Source of the DNA: Accumulibacter jenkinsii
GTDB lineage: Bacteria; Pseudomonadota; Gammaproteobacteria; Burkholderiales; Rhodocyclaceae
Assembly: GCA_036625225.1 (NCBI GenBank)
Contig: JAZKUF010000002.1
Span: 1 to 64,000, forward strand
DNA length: 64,000 nt
Direction: 5' to 3'
The stretch's first letter is position 1, and each line of letters begins with the position of its first letter. The notes beneath the pieces are model-generated. The model had not been told where the DNA came from. It was given only the letters and a program-made list of their open reading frames with translations, and ran no database searches. Shown in pieces: positions 15,917-25,513 of this stretch. Made by a program: the position numbers and the translations under genes.

Positions 15917-17032
15917 ATGCAACCCACAGCAAAACCCAAGAACCCCAATTTCTCGTCGGGCCCCTGCAGCAAGCGTCCCGGCTATGACGTCAACGCTTTG
16001 CAGCTCGACACCCTGGGCCGCTCGCATCGCTCGGCGCTGGGCAAGAAGACGCTTGGCCTCGCGTGTTCGGAGACCGCCCGCCTGCTCGGCCTGCCCGCGG
16101 GTTATCGCGTCGGCGTGGTCCCGGGATCGGATACCGGCGCAGTGGAAATGGCGCTGTGGTCGCTGCTCGGACAGCGCGGTGTCGATGTCCTGGCCTGGGA
16201 ATCGTTCGGCTCTGGCTGGGCGACCGATGTCGTCAAGCAGCTCAAACTGGCCGACGCGCGGGTGCTCAAGGCCGACTATGGCGAGATCGTCGATTTCTCG
16301 CAGGTCAGTTTCGACAATGACGTGGTGTTTACCTGGAACGGCACCACCTCGGGCGTCAAGGTGCCGAACGGGGACTGGATCCCCGATGATCGCGCCGGCC
16401 TGACCATCTGCGACGCGACCTCGGCCGTTTTCGCGATGGATCTGCCGTGGGAAAAGCTCGACGTGGTGACCTTCTCGTGGCAGAAGGTGCTCGGCGGCGA
16501 AGGCGCCCACGGCATGCTGATCCTCGGCCCGCGCGCGGTCGCCCGGCTCGAAAGCTACAGCCCGCCGTGGCCGCTGCCCAAGGTCTTCAGGCTGACCTCC
16601 GGCGGCAAGCTCAGCGAAGGCATCTTTCGCGGGGAAACGATCAACACCCCGTCGATGCTCTGCGTCGCCGATTATCTCGACGCCCTGCGGTGGATCGAAG
16701 CGATCGGCGGTGTGCCGGCGGCGATCGCGCGCAGCGAAGCCAATCTCGCGGTGATCGCCGATTTCGTCGCCGCCAACGACTGGATTTCCTTCCTCGCCAA
16801 GGATCCGGCCACACGTTCGAGCACCAGCGTCTGCCTGAGCGTCAAGCTCGACGCCGAGCAGGTCAAGAAGCTCGTCAAGCTGCTCGACAGCGAAGGTGTC
16901 GCCTTCGACATCGGCTCCTACAAGGACGCCCCGGCAGGCATCCGCATCTGGTGCGGCGCGACCATCGATTGCGCCGACCTGCAGGCGCTCATGCCCTGGC
17001 TCGCCTGGGCCTACCAGCAGGTCGTCGCCTGA
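15917..17032 (+). CDS. serC: Phosphoserine aminotransferase
   Basis: The product has 371 residues from ATG 15917 (MQPTAKPKNPNFSSGPCSKR). It is a PLP class V aminotransferase with the substrate loop NFSSGPCSKRPGY, the Asp of ICDATSAVF (about 182) and the PLP lysine in FSWQKVLGGEGAHG (about 195-203). Sequence style fits the divergent phosphoserine aminotransferase group found outside enterics. It converts 3-phosphohydroxypyruvate and glutamate to phosphoserine. serA follows 43 bases downstream, so two consecutive steps of serine biosynthesis form one operon. Confidence 0.88.
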   Translation: MQPTAKPKNPNFSSGPCSKRPGYDVNALQLDTLGRSHRSALGKKTLGLACSETARLLGLPAGYRVGVVPGSDTGAVEMALWSLLGQRGVDVLAWESFGSGWATDVVKQLKLADARVLKADYGEIVDFSQVSFDNDVVFTWNGTTSGVKVPNGDWIPDDRAGLTICDATSAVFAMDLPWEKLDVVTFSWQKVLGGEGAHGMLILGPRAVARLESYSPPWPLPKVFRLTSGGKLSEGIFRGETINTPSMLCVADYLDALRWIEAIGGVPAAIARSEANLAVIADFVAANDWISFLAKDPATRSSTSVCLSVKLDAEQVKKLVKLLDSEGVAFDIGSYKDAPAGIRIWCGATIDCADLQALMPWLAWAYQQVVA

Positions 17033-17075
17033 ATTCACTGCCCTGCCCTACCACCTCTCTTTGAGCCAAATTGCC

Positions 17076-18248
17076 ATGTACAAGGTCAGAACCTACAACC
17101 AGATCTCGATCAAGGGCCTGGATCGCTTTCCGCGTCAGGCGTACGAAGTCGGCAGCGACATTGCCCACCCGGACGCCTTTCTCCTGCGCAGCCAGAAGCT
17201 CCAGGGCGTCGAAGTCCCCGCTTCGCTGCTCGCCGTCGCCCGCGCCGGGGCCGGCGTGAATAACGTGCCGGTCGCCGAGTACAGCCGGCAGGGCATCGTC
17301 GTCTTCAACACCCCGGGCGCCAACGCCAACGCCGTCAAGGAACTGGTGATGGCGGGCATGCTGTTGAGCGCGCGCGGCATCATCGACGGCATGGAATACG
17401 TGCAGTCGCTGGCCGAGATCACGGATGCTGCGGAAATGTCACCGCTGGTCGAAAAAGCCAAGGCGCGCTTCGCCGGCCACGAGATTCGCGGCAAGACGCT
17501 GGGAATCGTCGGTCTCGGGGCGATCGGCTCGATGGTCGCCGACATGGCGTTGGCGATGGGCATGAGCGTGGTCGGTTTCGACCCGGTGCTGTCGATCGAT
17601 GCCGCCTGGCGTCTGTCGAACGAAGTGAGCCGGATGGAGAACCTGCAGTCGCTGCTCGCGCGCTCGGATTATGTCTCGCTGCACGTGCCGGCGGTCGATG
17701 CGACCCGGCACATGATCAACGACGACACCCTGGCGGTGATCCGGCCCGGCGCGGTCCTGCTCAACTTCGCCCGCGAAGCGATCGTCGACCCCTCGGCAGT
17801 CTTGCGCAGTCTCGACACCGGTCGGCTCGGCAAGTATGTCTGCGACTTTCCCGAACCGGTTCTGCTCGGCAACCCGAAGGTCATCGCCATGCCGCACATC
17901 GGCGCCAGCACCGAGGAATCCGAGGAAAACTGTGCGGTGATGGCCGCCAACCAGCTGGTCGACTACCTCGAGAACGGCAACATCGTGAACTCGGTGAACT
18001 TTCCGAAGATCAGCATGGAGCGTAGCCGCGGCACGGCACGCATCACCTTCTCGAACGTCAACGTCTCCGGTGTCCTCGGCCGGGTGCTCTCGGTCCTCGC
18101 CGACAACCAGGTCAACGTGGTCGACATGGTGAACAAGAGCCGTGGCGAACTCGCGTTCAACATCGTAGACGTCGAGCAGGCGCCCGGCGAAGCGGTGATC
18201 GACGCCATCCAGGCAGTTGAACAGGTGATCCGGGTGCGCGTGATCTGA
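17076..18248 (+). CDS. serA: D-3-phosphoglycerate dehydrogenase
   Basis: The product has 390 residues from ATG 17076 (MYKVRTYNQISIKGLDRFPR). The NAD-binding motif GIVGLGAIGSMVADMAL is at about 146-162. The catalytic Arg, Glu and His are seen in NFAREAIVDPSAVL and MPHIGASTEESEENC. The last 80 residues form an ACT domain (ITFSNVNVSGVLGRVLSVLA; NIVDVEQAPGEAV), which suggests serine or another amino acid as an allosteric effector. It lacks the intervening domain of the longer SerA type. It is co-transcribed with serC. Confidence 0.92.
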   Translation: MYKVRTYNQISIKGLDRFPRQAYEVGSDIAHPDAFLLRSQKLQGVEVPASLLAVARAGAGVNNVPVAEYSRQGIVVFNTPGANANAVKELVMAGMLLSARGIIDGMEYVQSLAEITDAAEMSPLVEKAKARFAGHEIRGKTLGIVGLGAIGSMVADMALAMGMSVVGFDPVLSIDAAWRLSNEVSRMENLQSLLARSDYVSLHVPAVDATRHMINDDTLAVIRPGAVLLNFAREAIVDPSAVLRSLDTGRLGKYVCDFPEPVLLGNPKVIAMPHIGASTEESEENCAVMAANQLVDYLENGNIVNSVNFPKISMERSRGTARITFSNVNVSGVLGRVLSVLADNQVNVVDMVNKSRGELAFNIVDVEQAPGEAVIDAIQAVEQVIRVRVI

Positions 18249-18302
18249 GGTGGCCGCCCCGCTCGCCGCATTCAGCCATTCAGCGGCCGCGGGGCAGCCT
18301 GC

Positions 18303-19274
18303 TCAGCGCCGGGCGAGCCTTTTCTCCAGCTTTTCGGCCAGCTTGCGCAGCGCCGGTTCATCGAGCAGCCGGCGGGCTTCCTCGGGGTCGATCCAGCGGC
18401 GCTGGCGATGGCTTTCTTCCCATTCATCTTCGGCAACGCTCTCGCTGACCGCCATCGGGAACACCGCGACCTTGCACACGCCGTTCCATTTCTTGTACTC
18501 GTAATGCCCCAGCGGCTTGTCGTCGAGCCGACCCCGGATGCCGCCCTCCTCGAACGCCTCCTTGCTGGCCGAATCGCGCAGGGACAGTTCGGGCTCCTTG
18601 ACCCCTTTCGGAATCACCCAGCGCGTCCCTTTGCGCGAGGCAATGACCATGATTTCCAGCCTGCCGTCGACGTAGCGATAGGGAAGCACCGCCGACTGGG
18701 TGAAGAAGTACTTCGGAACCGGACCATAGTCGATCTCTGCCGGGGCGTCCTCGACCACCTCCGCCGGCACCTGTCCGGGGCGAGTCAGCGCGACCAGCTT
18801 CGCGCAGCCGGGCCCCAGGTGCTGCCAGTCTTCGCCCACCTCCAGTTGGGCGAGCGCCGAGGTCGGCAACAGCTTGCCATCGTCGGGAATCGCCAGTTCA
18901 CCTTCGCTGAGATAATCGATCAGATCTTCGAGCCCCGGATTGTGTCCGACGAGCATGACGCGGCGGGCATTCGGCGGACATTCGGCGAGCACCGCCAGCA
19001 GATTTTCGACCGGCGCGGCGTAGAGCCGCTGGTCCCAGCGCACCGTCTTCAAGGGCAGGCCCATCGCCTTGCAGGCCGCCACCGTCGTCGCCCGCGCGCG
19101 CTCGGCGGGCGAACTGAGCACGGCGTCCGGCACCAGTTTCTGGCGCTTGATCCAGCCGCCCATCTTCAGGCTGCCGAGGCGACCCCGGTCAATCAGCGGG
19201 CGATGGAAATCTTCCTCTCCGGTCTCCCAGTCGGATTTTCCGTGGCGCAATACCAGCAATGTCTTACCCTTCAT
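18303..19274 (-). CDS. SixA-like histidine phosphatase fused to NUDIX hydrolase
   Basis: The product has 323 residues from ATG 19274, with GAGGAG upstream; the longer frame to 19400 is unlikely. Residues 1-160 are a SixA-like histidine phosphatase (LLVLRHGKSDW at 5-15, SSPAERARATT, VGHNPGLEDLI). Residues about 190-320 are a NUDIX domain (RWVIPKGVKEPE, then KEAFEEGG as the metal-binding core of the Nudix box). The fusion could act on a phosphohistidine or a sugar/nucleotide polyphosphate. The first Glu of the classical Nudix box appears shifted or replaced by Leu. Mycobacterial MutT1 has the same domains in the opposite order. Confidence 0.85.
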   Translation of the reverse strand: MKGKTLLVLRHGKSDWETGEEDFHRPLIDRGRLGSLKMGGWIKRQKLVPDAVLSSPAERARATTVAACKAMGLPLKTVRWDQRLYAAPVENLLAVLAECPPNARRVMLVGHNPGLEDLIDYLSEGELAIPDDGKLLPTSALAQLEVGEDWQHLGPGCAKLVALTRPGQVPAEVVEDAPAEIDYGPVPKYFFTQSAVLPYRYVDGRLEIMVIASRKGTRWVIPKGVKEPELSLRDSASKEAFEEGGIRGRLDDKPLGHYEYKKWNGVCKVAVFPMAVSESVAEDEWEESHRQRRWIDPEEARRLLDEPALRKLAEKLEKRLARR

Positions 19275-19400
19275 GGCGACACTCCTCATTCGTACGGGTT
19301 GGATCGGGAACGCCAGGTGGACGGCGATGAATCGTTTATCTTGCGACGCGCATGATAAACGATGAGCGGGGAAGAACAGCGTCCAGAGCCACTCGGACAC

Positions 19401-21938
19401 TCAGCTGCTACCTCCCCGGAGAACCTCGAGCGGCGGGCTCTGCAGCAGTCGGGTGGCCGCGAACCAGCCGGCGGCAGTGACCAGCAGAGCCCCGGCGCAG
19501 ATCGCGAGCGGCGGCAGCCAGAGGTTCACTGCCACCTCGAAGCGGAAAACCTGGCGAGCGAGAAACTGGCCGACGCTGATCGCCCCGAGCGCGGCAATCA
19601 GTCCAGAGAGCCCGCCAATCACCGCGAATTCGCCGAGCAGGGCGCGCCGCAGCTGCTCGCGGCGGGCGCCGAGGGCACGCATCACCGCGAGCTCGTAGCG
19701 CCGTTCCTCGGCTGCGGTGGCCAGCGCGGCGTGGAGAACGATCACCCCGGCGACCAGGGTAAATAAAAAGACGAACTGCACCGCCCGTGCCACCTGGTCC
19801 ATGATCGACTGCAGCTGGCGCAGGATCGCGGCAACATCGATCACCGTCAGGTTGGGAAACTCATGAACCAGGCGATTGACGAAGGTCGCCTTCTCCGGCG
19901 GCAGGTAAAAACTGGTGATCCAGCTGGCCGGATAGCCGTCGAGGACCGCCGGCGGCGTCAGGACAAAGAAGTTTGCCCGCATGGTGTCCCAGTTGACCTT
20001 GCGCAGCCCGACCACGCGCATGTCGATGGCTTCACCGGCGACGACGAACTCGATCCGGTCGCCGACCGCGAGGCCGAGGGTCTTGGCCAGCCCCTCCTCG
20101 ACCGATGCCGCTGCGGGCTGACCTCTGGCCGCGAGATCGGCCGGCGAAAACCAGCGGCCGGCGCCCTGACGGTTGCCGGCGGGCAGATCGCTGCGCATCG
20201 ACAGATTGAACTCACGATCGATCAGGCGCTGCGCGCGATCATCGGTGTAGTGGGCGGCACTCACCTCGACGCCATTGATCTTCATCAGGCGTGCGCGCAC
20301 CATCGGTGCCAGCTCGGAGGACAGGCCCCCGGCGGCGAGCGCGGCGCGCACCGGTTCGACCTGGTCGGGCTGGATATTCACCACGAAGCGGTTCGGGGCC
20401 TGCGGCGGAACGGCACGCCGCCAGGCATCGAGCAGGTCGCCGCGGATCACGGTCAGCAGCAGCAGCGCCATGAAGCCGAGCGCCAGCGCGACGATCTGGA
20501 CGACGCTCGCGCCGGCCCGCCGCTCGAGGCTCGCGAGGCCATAGCGCCAACCAATGCCGGCGGCGCCTGGCGATCGGGCGCTGCCGCGCGAGGCTGCCGC
20601 CAGGCGAACGGCGAGTCGCGCCAGCAGGGCAAAAACGAAGAGGGCGATGGTGAAACCGCCGACCACCCAGGCGCCGAGTTCGACGTCGCCCGCCACCCAG
20701 AACATCAGCCCGGCGAGCGCCACGAAACCGATCAGATAGCCGCTCAGCAGACCGCCCCGGGGACTGCCGAGCTCGCGGCGCAGGACGCGCAGGGTCGACA
20801 CCTGTCTGAGCTGCAGGAGCGGCGGCACGGCAAAGCCGAAGAGCAGCAGCAGGCCGACCGAGACCCCCTGCACTGCCGGCAGCAGGCCGGGCGGCGGCAG
20901 GGTCGTTGCCAGCAGCTGCGCGAGCCAGGCGTGCAGCGCGAAATGCGCCAGATAACCGAGGGCGCAGCCGACGGCTGCGGCGAACACGCCGAGGACGGCA
21001 AACTGACCGAGATAGAGGCGCAGGAGGAGCACCTGCGTCGCGCCCAGACAACGCATCACTGCGCAGGGGTCGAGGTGGCGCTGAACATAGCGGCGCGCCG
21101 CGAGCGCGATCGCCACCGCTGCCAGCACGACGGTCAGCAGCGCCGCGAGGCCGAGGAACTTCTGCGCCCGATCGAGCGCCGTGCGGATCTCGGGCCGGCC
21201 GGTCTGGGTATCTTCGATCCGCTGCCCCCGCCCGAGCTGCGACTCGATGGTGCGCTGAAAACGCTTCACCGCCGGCATCTCGCCGGCCAGCAGCAGGCGG
21301 TAGCCGACGCGGCTGCCGACCTGCAGCAAGGTGGTCGCCGGCAGATCGTCGAGGTTCATCAGCAGGCGGGGTGCGACGCTGAAGAAATTGATGCCGCGAT
21401 CGGGTTCGACGGTAAGCACCGCAGCGACCCGCAGCGAACTCTGCCCGACGGCGATCGCATCACCGACCTGCGCGCCGAGCGCCGTCGCCAGGCGCTCGTC
21501 GATCCAGATCGTTCCCGCAGCGGGCACCCCCTGCGCCGGGGCATCGGGGGCGTTGAGCGCCGGTGCGATGCGCAGGACGCCACGCAGCGGATAACCGGCG
21601 CCGACCGCCTTGATTTCGGCAAGCTGAACGCGCAGCGCGTCGCCTTCACCACGCGCCACCATGCTCGGAAAGGTCCGCGTCTCGACCAGCCGCAATCCGC
21701 GTCGACGCGCTTCGTCGGCCACGGTCGCCGGCCACGGGTGGTCAGCGGTCAGCAGGAGGTCGGCGCCGAGCAACTGATGCGCCTCGCGCTCGAGCGCCTG
21801 GCGCACGCGATCGGCAAAGAAACCGACCGCGCTCAGGGCAGCGACGGCGACGACCAGCGCCGCCGCGAGCAGACGCAGTTCGCCGCCGCGCGCATCGCGA
21901 CGCAACATGCGCCAGGAGAAGGAAAGCATCTGCCTCAC
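19401..21938 (-). CDS. FtsX-like ABC transporter permease, YbbP type
   Basis: The product has 845 residues, the usual length of YbbP-like permeases. It has an N-terminal membrane segment (LRLLAAALVVAVAALSAVGF, about 21-40), a large periplasmic MacB-PCD domain (about 45-240), a first FtsX block with three to four segments (about 265-450), a second periplasmic region, and a final FtsX block (VQFVFLFTLVAGVIVLHAAL, GEFAVIGGLSGLIAALGAIS, about 725-840). It would work with a cytoplasmic ATPase (YbbA/LolD-like), but none is encoded next to it, so the partner is elsewhere. Its start is 20 bases downstream of the radA stop, which suggests read-through from radA. Confidence 0.85.
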   Translation of the reverse strand: MRQMLSFSWRMLRRDARGGELRLLAAALVVAVAALSAVGFFADRVRQALEREAHQLLGADLLLTADHPWPATVADEARRRGLRLVETRTFPSMVARGEGDALRVQLAEIKAVGAGYPLRGVLRIAPALNAPDAPAQGVPAAGTIWIDERLATALGAQVGDAIAVGQSSLRVAAVLTVEPDRGINFFSVAPRLLMNLDDLPATTLLQVGSRVGYRLLLAGEMPAVKRFQRTIESQLGRGQRIEDTQTGRPEIRTALDRAQKFLGLAALLTVVLAAVAIALAARRYVQRHLDPCAVMRCLGATQVLLLRLYLGQFAVLGVFAAAVGCALGYLAHFALHAWLAQLLATTLPPPGLLPAVQGVSVGLLLLFGFAVPPLLQLRQVSTLRVLRRELGSPRGGLLSGYLIGFVALAGLMFWVAGDVELGAWVVGGFTIALFVFALLARLAVRLAAASRGSARSPGAAGIGWRYGLASLERRAGASVVQIVALALGFMALLLLTVIRGDLLDAWRRAVPPQAPNRFVVNIQPDQVEPVRAALAAGGLSSELAPMVRARLMKINGVEVSAAHYTDDRAQRLIDREFNLSMRSDLPAGNRQGAGRWFSPADLAARGQPAAASVEEGLAKTLGLAVGDRIEFVVAGEAIDMRVVGLRKVNWDTMRANFFVLTPPAVLDGYPASWITSFYLPPEKATFVNRLVHEFPNLTVIDVAAILRQLQSIMDQVARAVQFVFLFTLVAGVIVLHAALATAAEERRYELAVMRALGARREQLRRALLGEFAVIGGLSGLIAALGAISVGQFLARQVFRFEVAVNLWLPPLAICAGALLVTAAGWFAATRLLQSPPLEVLRGGSS

Positions 21939-21957
21939 GACTGGCCCCTCCTCGCTT

Positions 21958-23337
21958 TCATTCGAGCTCGCGCAGCCGGTCGACGGCTTCTTCGACCCGG
22001 CGCACGGGAATCACCTCGATGCCGGCAATCCGCTGCCGCGACTGGTTGGCTTCGGGAATCACGGCGCGCGTGAAGCCAAGCTTGGCGGCTTCCCGCAGAC
22101 GCTCCTGACCACGCGGTGCCGGGCGGATCTCGCCGGCCAGTCCGACTTCACCAAAGACCACCAGTTTCGCCGGCAACGATCGGCTGCGCAGCGACGAGAC
22201 GATGGCCAGCAGGACCGCCAGGTCGGCGGCCGGTTCGCCGATCTTGACGCCGCCGACGGCGTTCACGAAAACGTCCTGGTCGAAGCAGACGATGCCGGCG
22301 TGGCGGTGCAGAACGGCGAGCAGCATCGCCAGACGCTGCGCATCGAGACCGACGGTCAGCCGCCGGGGATTGCCGTGCGCCTGATCGACCAGCGCCTGAA
22401 TCTCGACCAGCAGCGGTCGCGTTCCCTCCTGGGTGACCAGCACGCAGGAGCCGGGAACGTCCTGCCCGTGCTGCGACAGAAAAATCGCCGAGGGATTGCT
22501 CACCCCTTTCAAGCCGCGGTCGGTCATGGCAAAGACACCGATTTCGTTGACCGCGCCATAACGGTTCTTGACGGCGCGAATCAGGCGGAAGCTGGAGTGC
22601 GTCTCGCCCTCGAAATAGAGCACGGTATCCACGATGTGTTCGAGCACTCGCGGTCCCGCCAGGGCGCCCTCCTTGGTCACGTGACCCACCAGAATCACCG
22701 TGATGCCGGTCTGCTTGGCGAGGCGGGTGAGCTGCGCTGCGCATTCGCGCACCTGCGCCACCGACCCCGGCGCCGAACTCAACTGCTCCGACCACAGGGT
22801 CTGGATGGAGTCGATCACCGCCACCTGCGGGCGCAGCGACTGCAGCACGGCGAGGATCTTTTCGAGATTGATCTCCGCCAGCAACTGCAGCTTGCCGGTC
22901 GCCAGCGACAGGCGACGGGCACGCATGGCGATCTGCTGACCGGACTCCTCGCCGCTGACGTAGAGCACGCTGTGCGCCGCTGACAGCTCGGCGAGCGCCT
23001 GCAGCAGCAGGGTGCTCTTGCCGATGCCCGGATCGCCGCCGATCAGCACGACGCCGCCGCTGACCAGTCCACCGCCGAGCGCACGGTCGAATTCGCCGAT
23101 GCCGGTCGGCAGGCGGTCTTCTTCGCAGGCCTTGATGTCGGCCAGGATCTGCAATCCGGCACTGCCGCCGAGTGCGGCAAAACGGCCCTGACCGGCGGCC
23201 GCCGGAGCCTCGGTGACGGTCTCGACGAGGGTGTTCCAGACCCCGCAACCGGGGCACTGCCCCTGCCACTTGGCGGTGCTCGCGCCGCACTCGCTGCACG
23301 CGTAAACGGTCTTCGGACTGCCGCTGGCGCGCGCCAT
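21958..23337 (-). CDS. radA: DNA repair protein RadA
   Basis: The product has 459 residues. An N-terminal zinc finger (CSECGASTAKWQGQCPGCG, residues 14-32) is followed by Walker A GGDPGIGKSTLLLQAL (about 100-115), Walker B VAVIDSIQTLWS and the RadA-specific KNRYGAVNEIGVF motif (about 260). A C-terminal Lon-protease-like domain ends the protein. RadA drives branch migration of recombination intermediates. It sits two bases downstream of alr on the same strand. Confidence 0.95.
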   Translation of the reverse strand: MARASGSPKTVYACSECGASTAKWQGQCPGCGVWNTLVETVTEAPAAAGQGRFAALGGSAGLQILADIKACEEDRLPTGIGEFDRALGGGLVSGGVVLIGGDPGIGKSTLLLQALAELSAAHSVLYVSGEESGQQIAMRARRLSLATGKLQLLAEINLEKILAVLQSLRPQVAVIDSIQTLWSEQLSSAPGSVAQVRECAAQLTRLAKQTGITVILVGHVTKEGALAGPRVLEHIVDTVLYFEGETHSSFRLIRAVKNRYGAVNEIGVFAMTDRGLKGVSNPSAIFLSQHGQDVPGSCVLVTQEGTRPLLVEIQALVDQAHGNPRRLTVGLDAQRLAMLLAVLHRHAGIVCFDQDVFVNAVGGVKIGEPAADLAVLLAIVSSLRSRSLPAKLVVFGEVGLAGEIRPAPRGQERLREAAKLGFTRAVIPEANQSRQRIAGIEVIPVRRVEEAVDRLRELE

Positions 23338-23339
23338 GC

Positions 23340-24446
23340 TCAGGCTGCGACCACCGGCACGCGGCGCGCCAGCGCGCAGAACAGCTCGTAGCTGATGGTG
23401 CCGGCGGCCGTTGCCACCTCGTCGGCCGGCAGGCCGTCGCCCCAGAGGACGACCGGACTGTCGACCCCGGCGGCCGGCAAATCGGTCAGATCGCAGGCCA
23501 GCATGTCCATCGACACCCGACCGAGGGTGACGGTGCGCTGACCGGCGACGACAATCGGTGTCCCGCCCGGCGCGTGCCGGGGATAACCATCGGCATAGCC
23601 GCAGGCGACGACGCCGACCCGCGTCGGCCGGCGGGCGACAAAGGTGCCGCCGTAACCGACGCTCTCACCGAGCGCAATGTCCTGCACCGCGAGAATGCGG
23701 CTGCGCAGGGTCATCACCGGTTGCAGGTCACAGGCCGCAGCGTCCTGGTCGGCAAACGGGCTGCCGCCATAGAGCATGATCCCCGGCCGCACCCAGGCGT
23801 GAGTGGTCTGCGGGTAGCGCAGGATCGCCGCCGAGTTGGCCATCGAGACCGGCAAGGCGGCAGCCGCCGGCCAGTCGGCGATCATCCGCGCAAAACGTTC
23901 GATCTGCCAGGCAATGCAGCGCTCGCCGCCAGTGGCATCGGCTTCGGCAAAGTGCGTCATCAGCGTCAGCGACCCCAGCGAGGACGCCATCGCCGCCAGT
24001 TCGCGCCGGGCGGCCGGCAACTGATCGGCGCTGAGGCCGAGCCGGTTCATGCCGCTGTTGAGTTTGAGGTAGATCGACAGGCGACGCGGCAGCGCCGCTT
24101 CTCGCAGCAAGCGCAGCTGCTCGACGCAATGAATCACCAGCGTCAGGTCGTGCTCGGCACAGACGCCGAGATCGGCGGCCTCGAAAAAGCCTTCAAGGAG
24201 GAGAATCGGCTGCTTGATGCCCGCTTCGCGCAGCCTCACGGCTTCGTTCACATCGAGCAGGGCAAAACCGTCGGCCAGCTCGCCAAGGGCGGTAGCAGCG
24301 CGCAGCAGGCCGTGCCCGTAGGCGTTGGCCTTGACCACTGCCCAGGCCTTCGCCCGGCCGCTGGCGCTCACGGCGTGCCGGCGCGCGACCAGGTAGTTGT
24401 GCCGCAGTGCCGCCAGATCGATCCGCGCTTCGATCGGACGCGGCAT
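23340..24446 (-). CDS. alr: Alanine racemase
   Basis: The product has 368 residues from ATG 24446 (MPRPIEARIDLAALRHNYLV), which overlaps the upstream LysR stop as TGATG. The PLP lysine is in AWAVVKANAYGHGLLRAA (about 36-53) and the second catalytic Tyr in ESVGYGGTFVARRPTRVGVV (about 265). It makes D-alanine for peptidoglycan. It is transcribed with radA downstream and a LysR regulator upstream. Confidence 0.95.
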   Translation of the reverse strand: MPRPIEARIDLAALRHNYLVARRHAVSASGRAKAWAVVKANAYGHGLLRAATALGELADGFALLDVNEAVRLREAGIKQPILLLEGFFEAADLGVCAEHDLTLVIHCVEQLRLLREAALPRRLSIYLKLNSGMNRLGLSADQLPAARRELAAMASSLGSLTLMTHFAEADATGGERCIAWQIERFARMIADWPAAAALPVSMANSAAILRYPQTTHAWVRPGIMLYGGSPFADQDAAACDLQPVMTLRSRILAVQDIALGESVGYGGTFVARRPTRVGVVACGYADGYPRHAPGGTPIVVAGQRTVTLGRVSMDMLACDLTDLPAAGVDSPVVLWGDGLPADEVATAAGTISYELFCALARRVPVVAA

Positions 24447-25348
24447 CAGGCAGACAACTCGCGCAGCTTGTTCCTCGCGAATTCGACGAAGGTGAGCACC
24501 ACCTTGGAGCGGAAACGCTCTTTTGGATAGACCAGCGACAGGGTCCGCTTGAGGCGCGGGCGCAGGGGAATGGCGACCAGCGTCCCGAGTTGCCGCTCCT
24601 TCTCGAAGCCCGCGCGCGACACGATGGAGCACCCGAGACCGGTTGCGACGACGCCTTTCAGGGCTTCCGGACTCGACAGCTCCATCAGCAGCCGGAGCTT
24701 CTCGGGCTCGACGCCGCAGGCGCGGAAATAGTCGTCCGTCACTTCGCGCGTTCCCGAACCGGGTTCGCGGGCGATGAAGTCGTGTGCGAGCAGGCTGCGG
24801 GCATCGATTTCGCTTCGCTTGCCGAGCGCATGGCCGGGCGTACAGGCGACCTGTAGCTCATCGTCGCCACAGATCTCCGTCTGCAGGCCCGGATGGCAGA
24901 TCGAACATTCGATCAGACCGATGTCCAGCGTGTGTGCCGCGACGGCGCTGCTGATCACGTCCGAGTGGGCGACCGTCAGGCGCGCCCGGACCTGCGGATA
25001 ACGGACGTTGAATTCTCCGAGGATCGGCGGCAACATGAATTCGGCAATCGTCGTGCTCGCCCCCACGAGCAGGGTGCCGCTCATCTGTCCGGTCATTTCG
25101 GCGACCCGGATATCGAGCTCACTCGACAGCCCGAGAATGCGCTCCGCATAATCGAGGACCAGCTCGCCAGCCGGCGTGAGCGATATTCGGCCCCCGCCGC
25201 GGTCGAACAGGCGCGTGTTGTAGCGCTCTTCGAGCTGCTTGATCTGGAAGGTCACGGCCGGCTGGGTCATATGCAGCGCCTCGCCGGCTTTGGTAAAGGA
25301 AAGGTGTCTTGCCACGGCATGGAACACCTGCAATCGACGATCAGCCAC
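24446..25348 (-). CDS. LysR-family transcriptional regulator
   Basis: The product has 300 residues from GTG 25348 (ADRRLQVFHAVARHLSFTKA), chosen because GGGGGA lies upstream; ATG 25384 is in frame. The N-terminal winged helix (SFTKAGEALHMTQPAVTFQI) and a C-terminal substrate-binding domain are complete. The domain resembles CysB/CbbR-like members that sense small acids, but the ligand cannot be told. The overlap with alr implies co-expression. Its promoter region faces lplT, which could also be a target. Confidence 0.85.
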   Translation of the reverse strand: MADRRLQVFHAVARHLSFTKAGEALHMTQPAVTFQIKQLEERYNTRLFDRGGGRISLTPAGELVLDYAERILGLSSELDIRVAEMTGQMSGTLLVGASTTIAEFMLPPILGEFNVRYPQVRARLTVAHSDVISSAVAAHTLDIGLIECSICHPGLQTEICGDDELQVACTPGHALGKRSEIDARSLLAHDFIAREPGSGTREVTDDYFRACGVEPEKLRLLMELSSPEALKGVVATGLGCSIVSRAGFEKERQLGTLVAIPLRPRLKRTLSLVYPKERFRSKVVLTFVEFARNKLRELSA

Positions 25349-25513
25349 AAGTATTCCCCCTTTTATAACGCAGACCAGATTCAATCACAAAATGGCTTCG
25401 CCGGCCAGAGACAAAGCGAGCGCGGCGTCCTGGCGACTCCCGGACAGGCTAACAACTCGCCCGCTTTCGTGGTATAAGCCATCACTCCAAGCATAGCCGC
25501 ATTCAGATACCCA

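Noticed and set aside
19863..22073. 736-codon plus-strand ORF
   Set aside because: Antisense to the FtsX-like permease; composition is Gln/Arg/His rich, as is usual for shadow frames.
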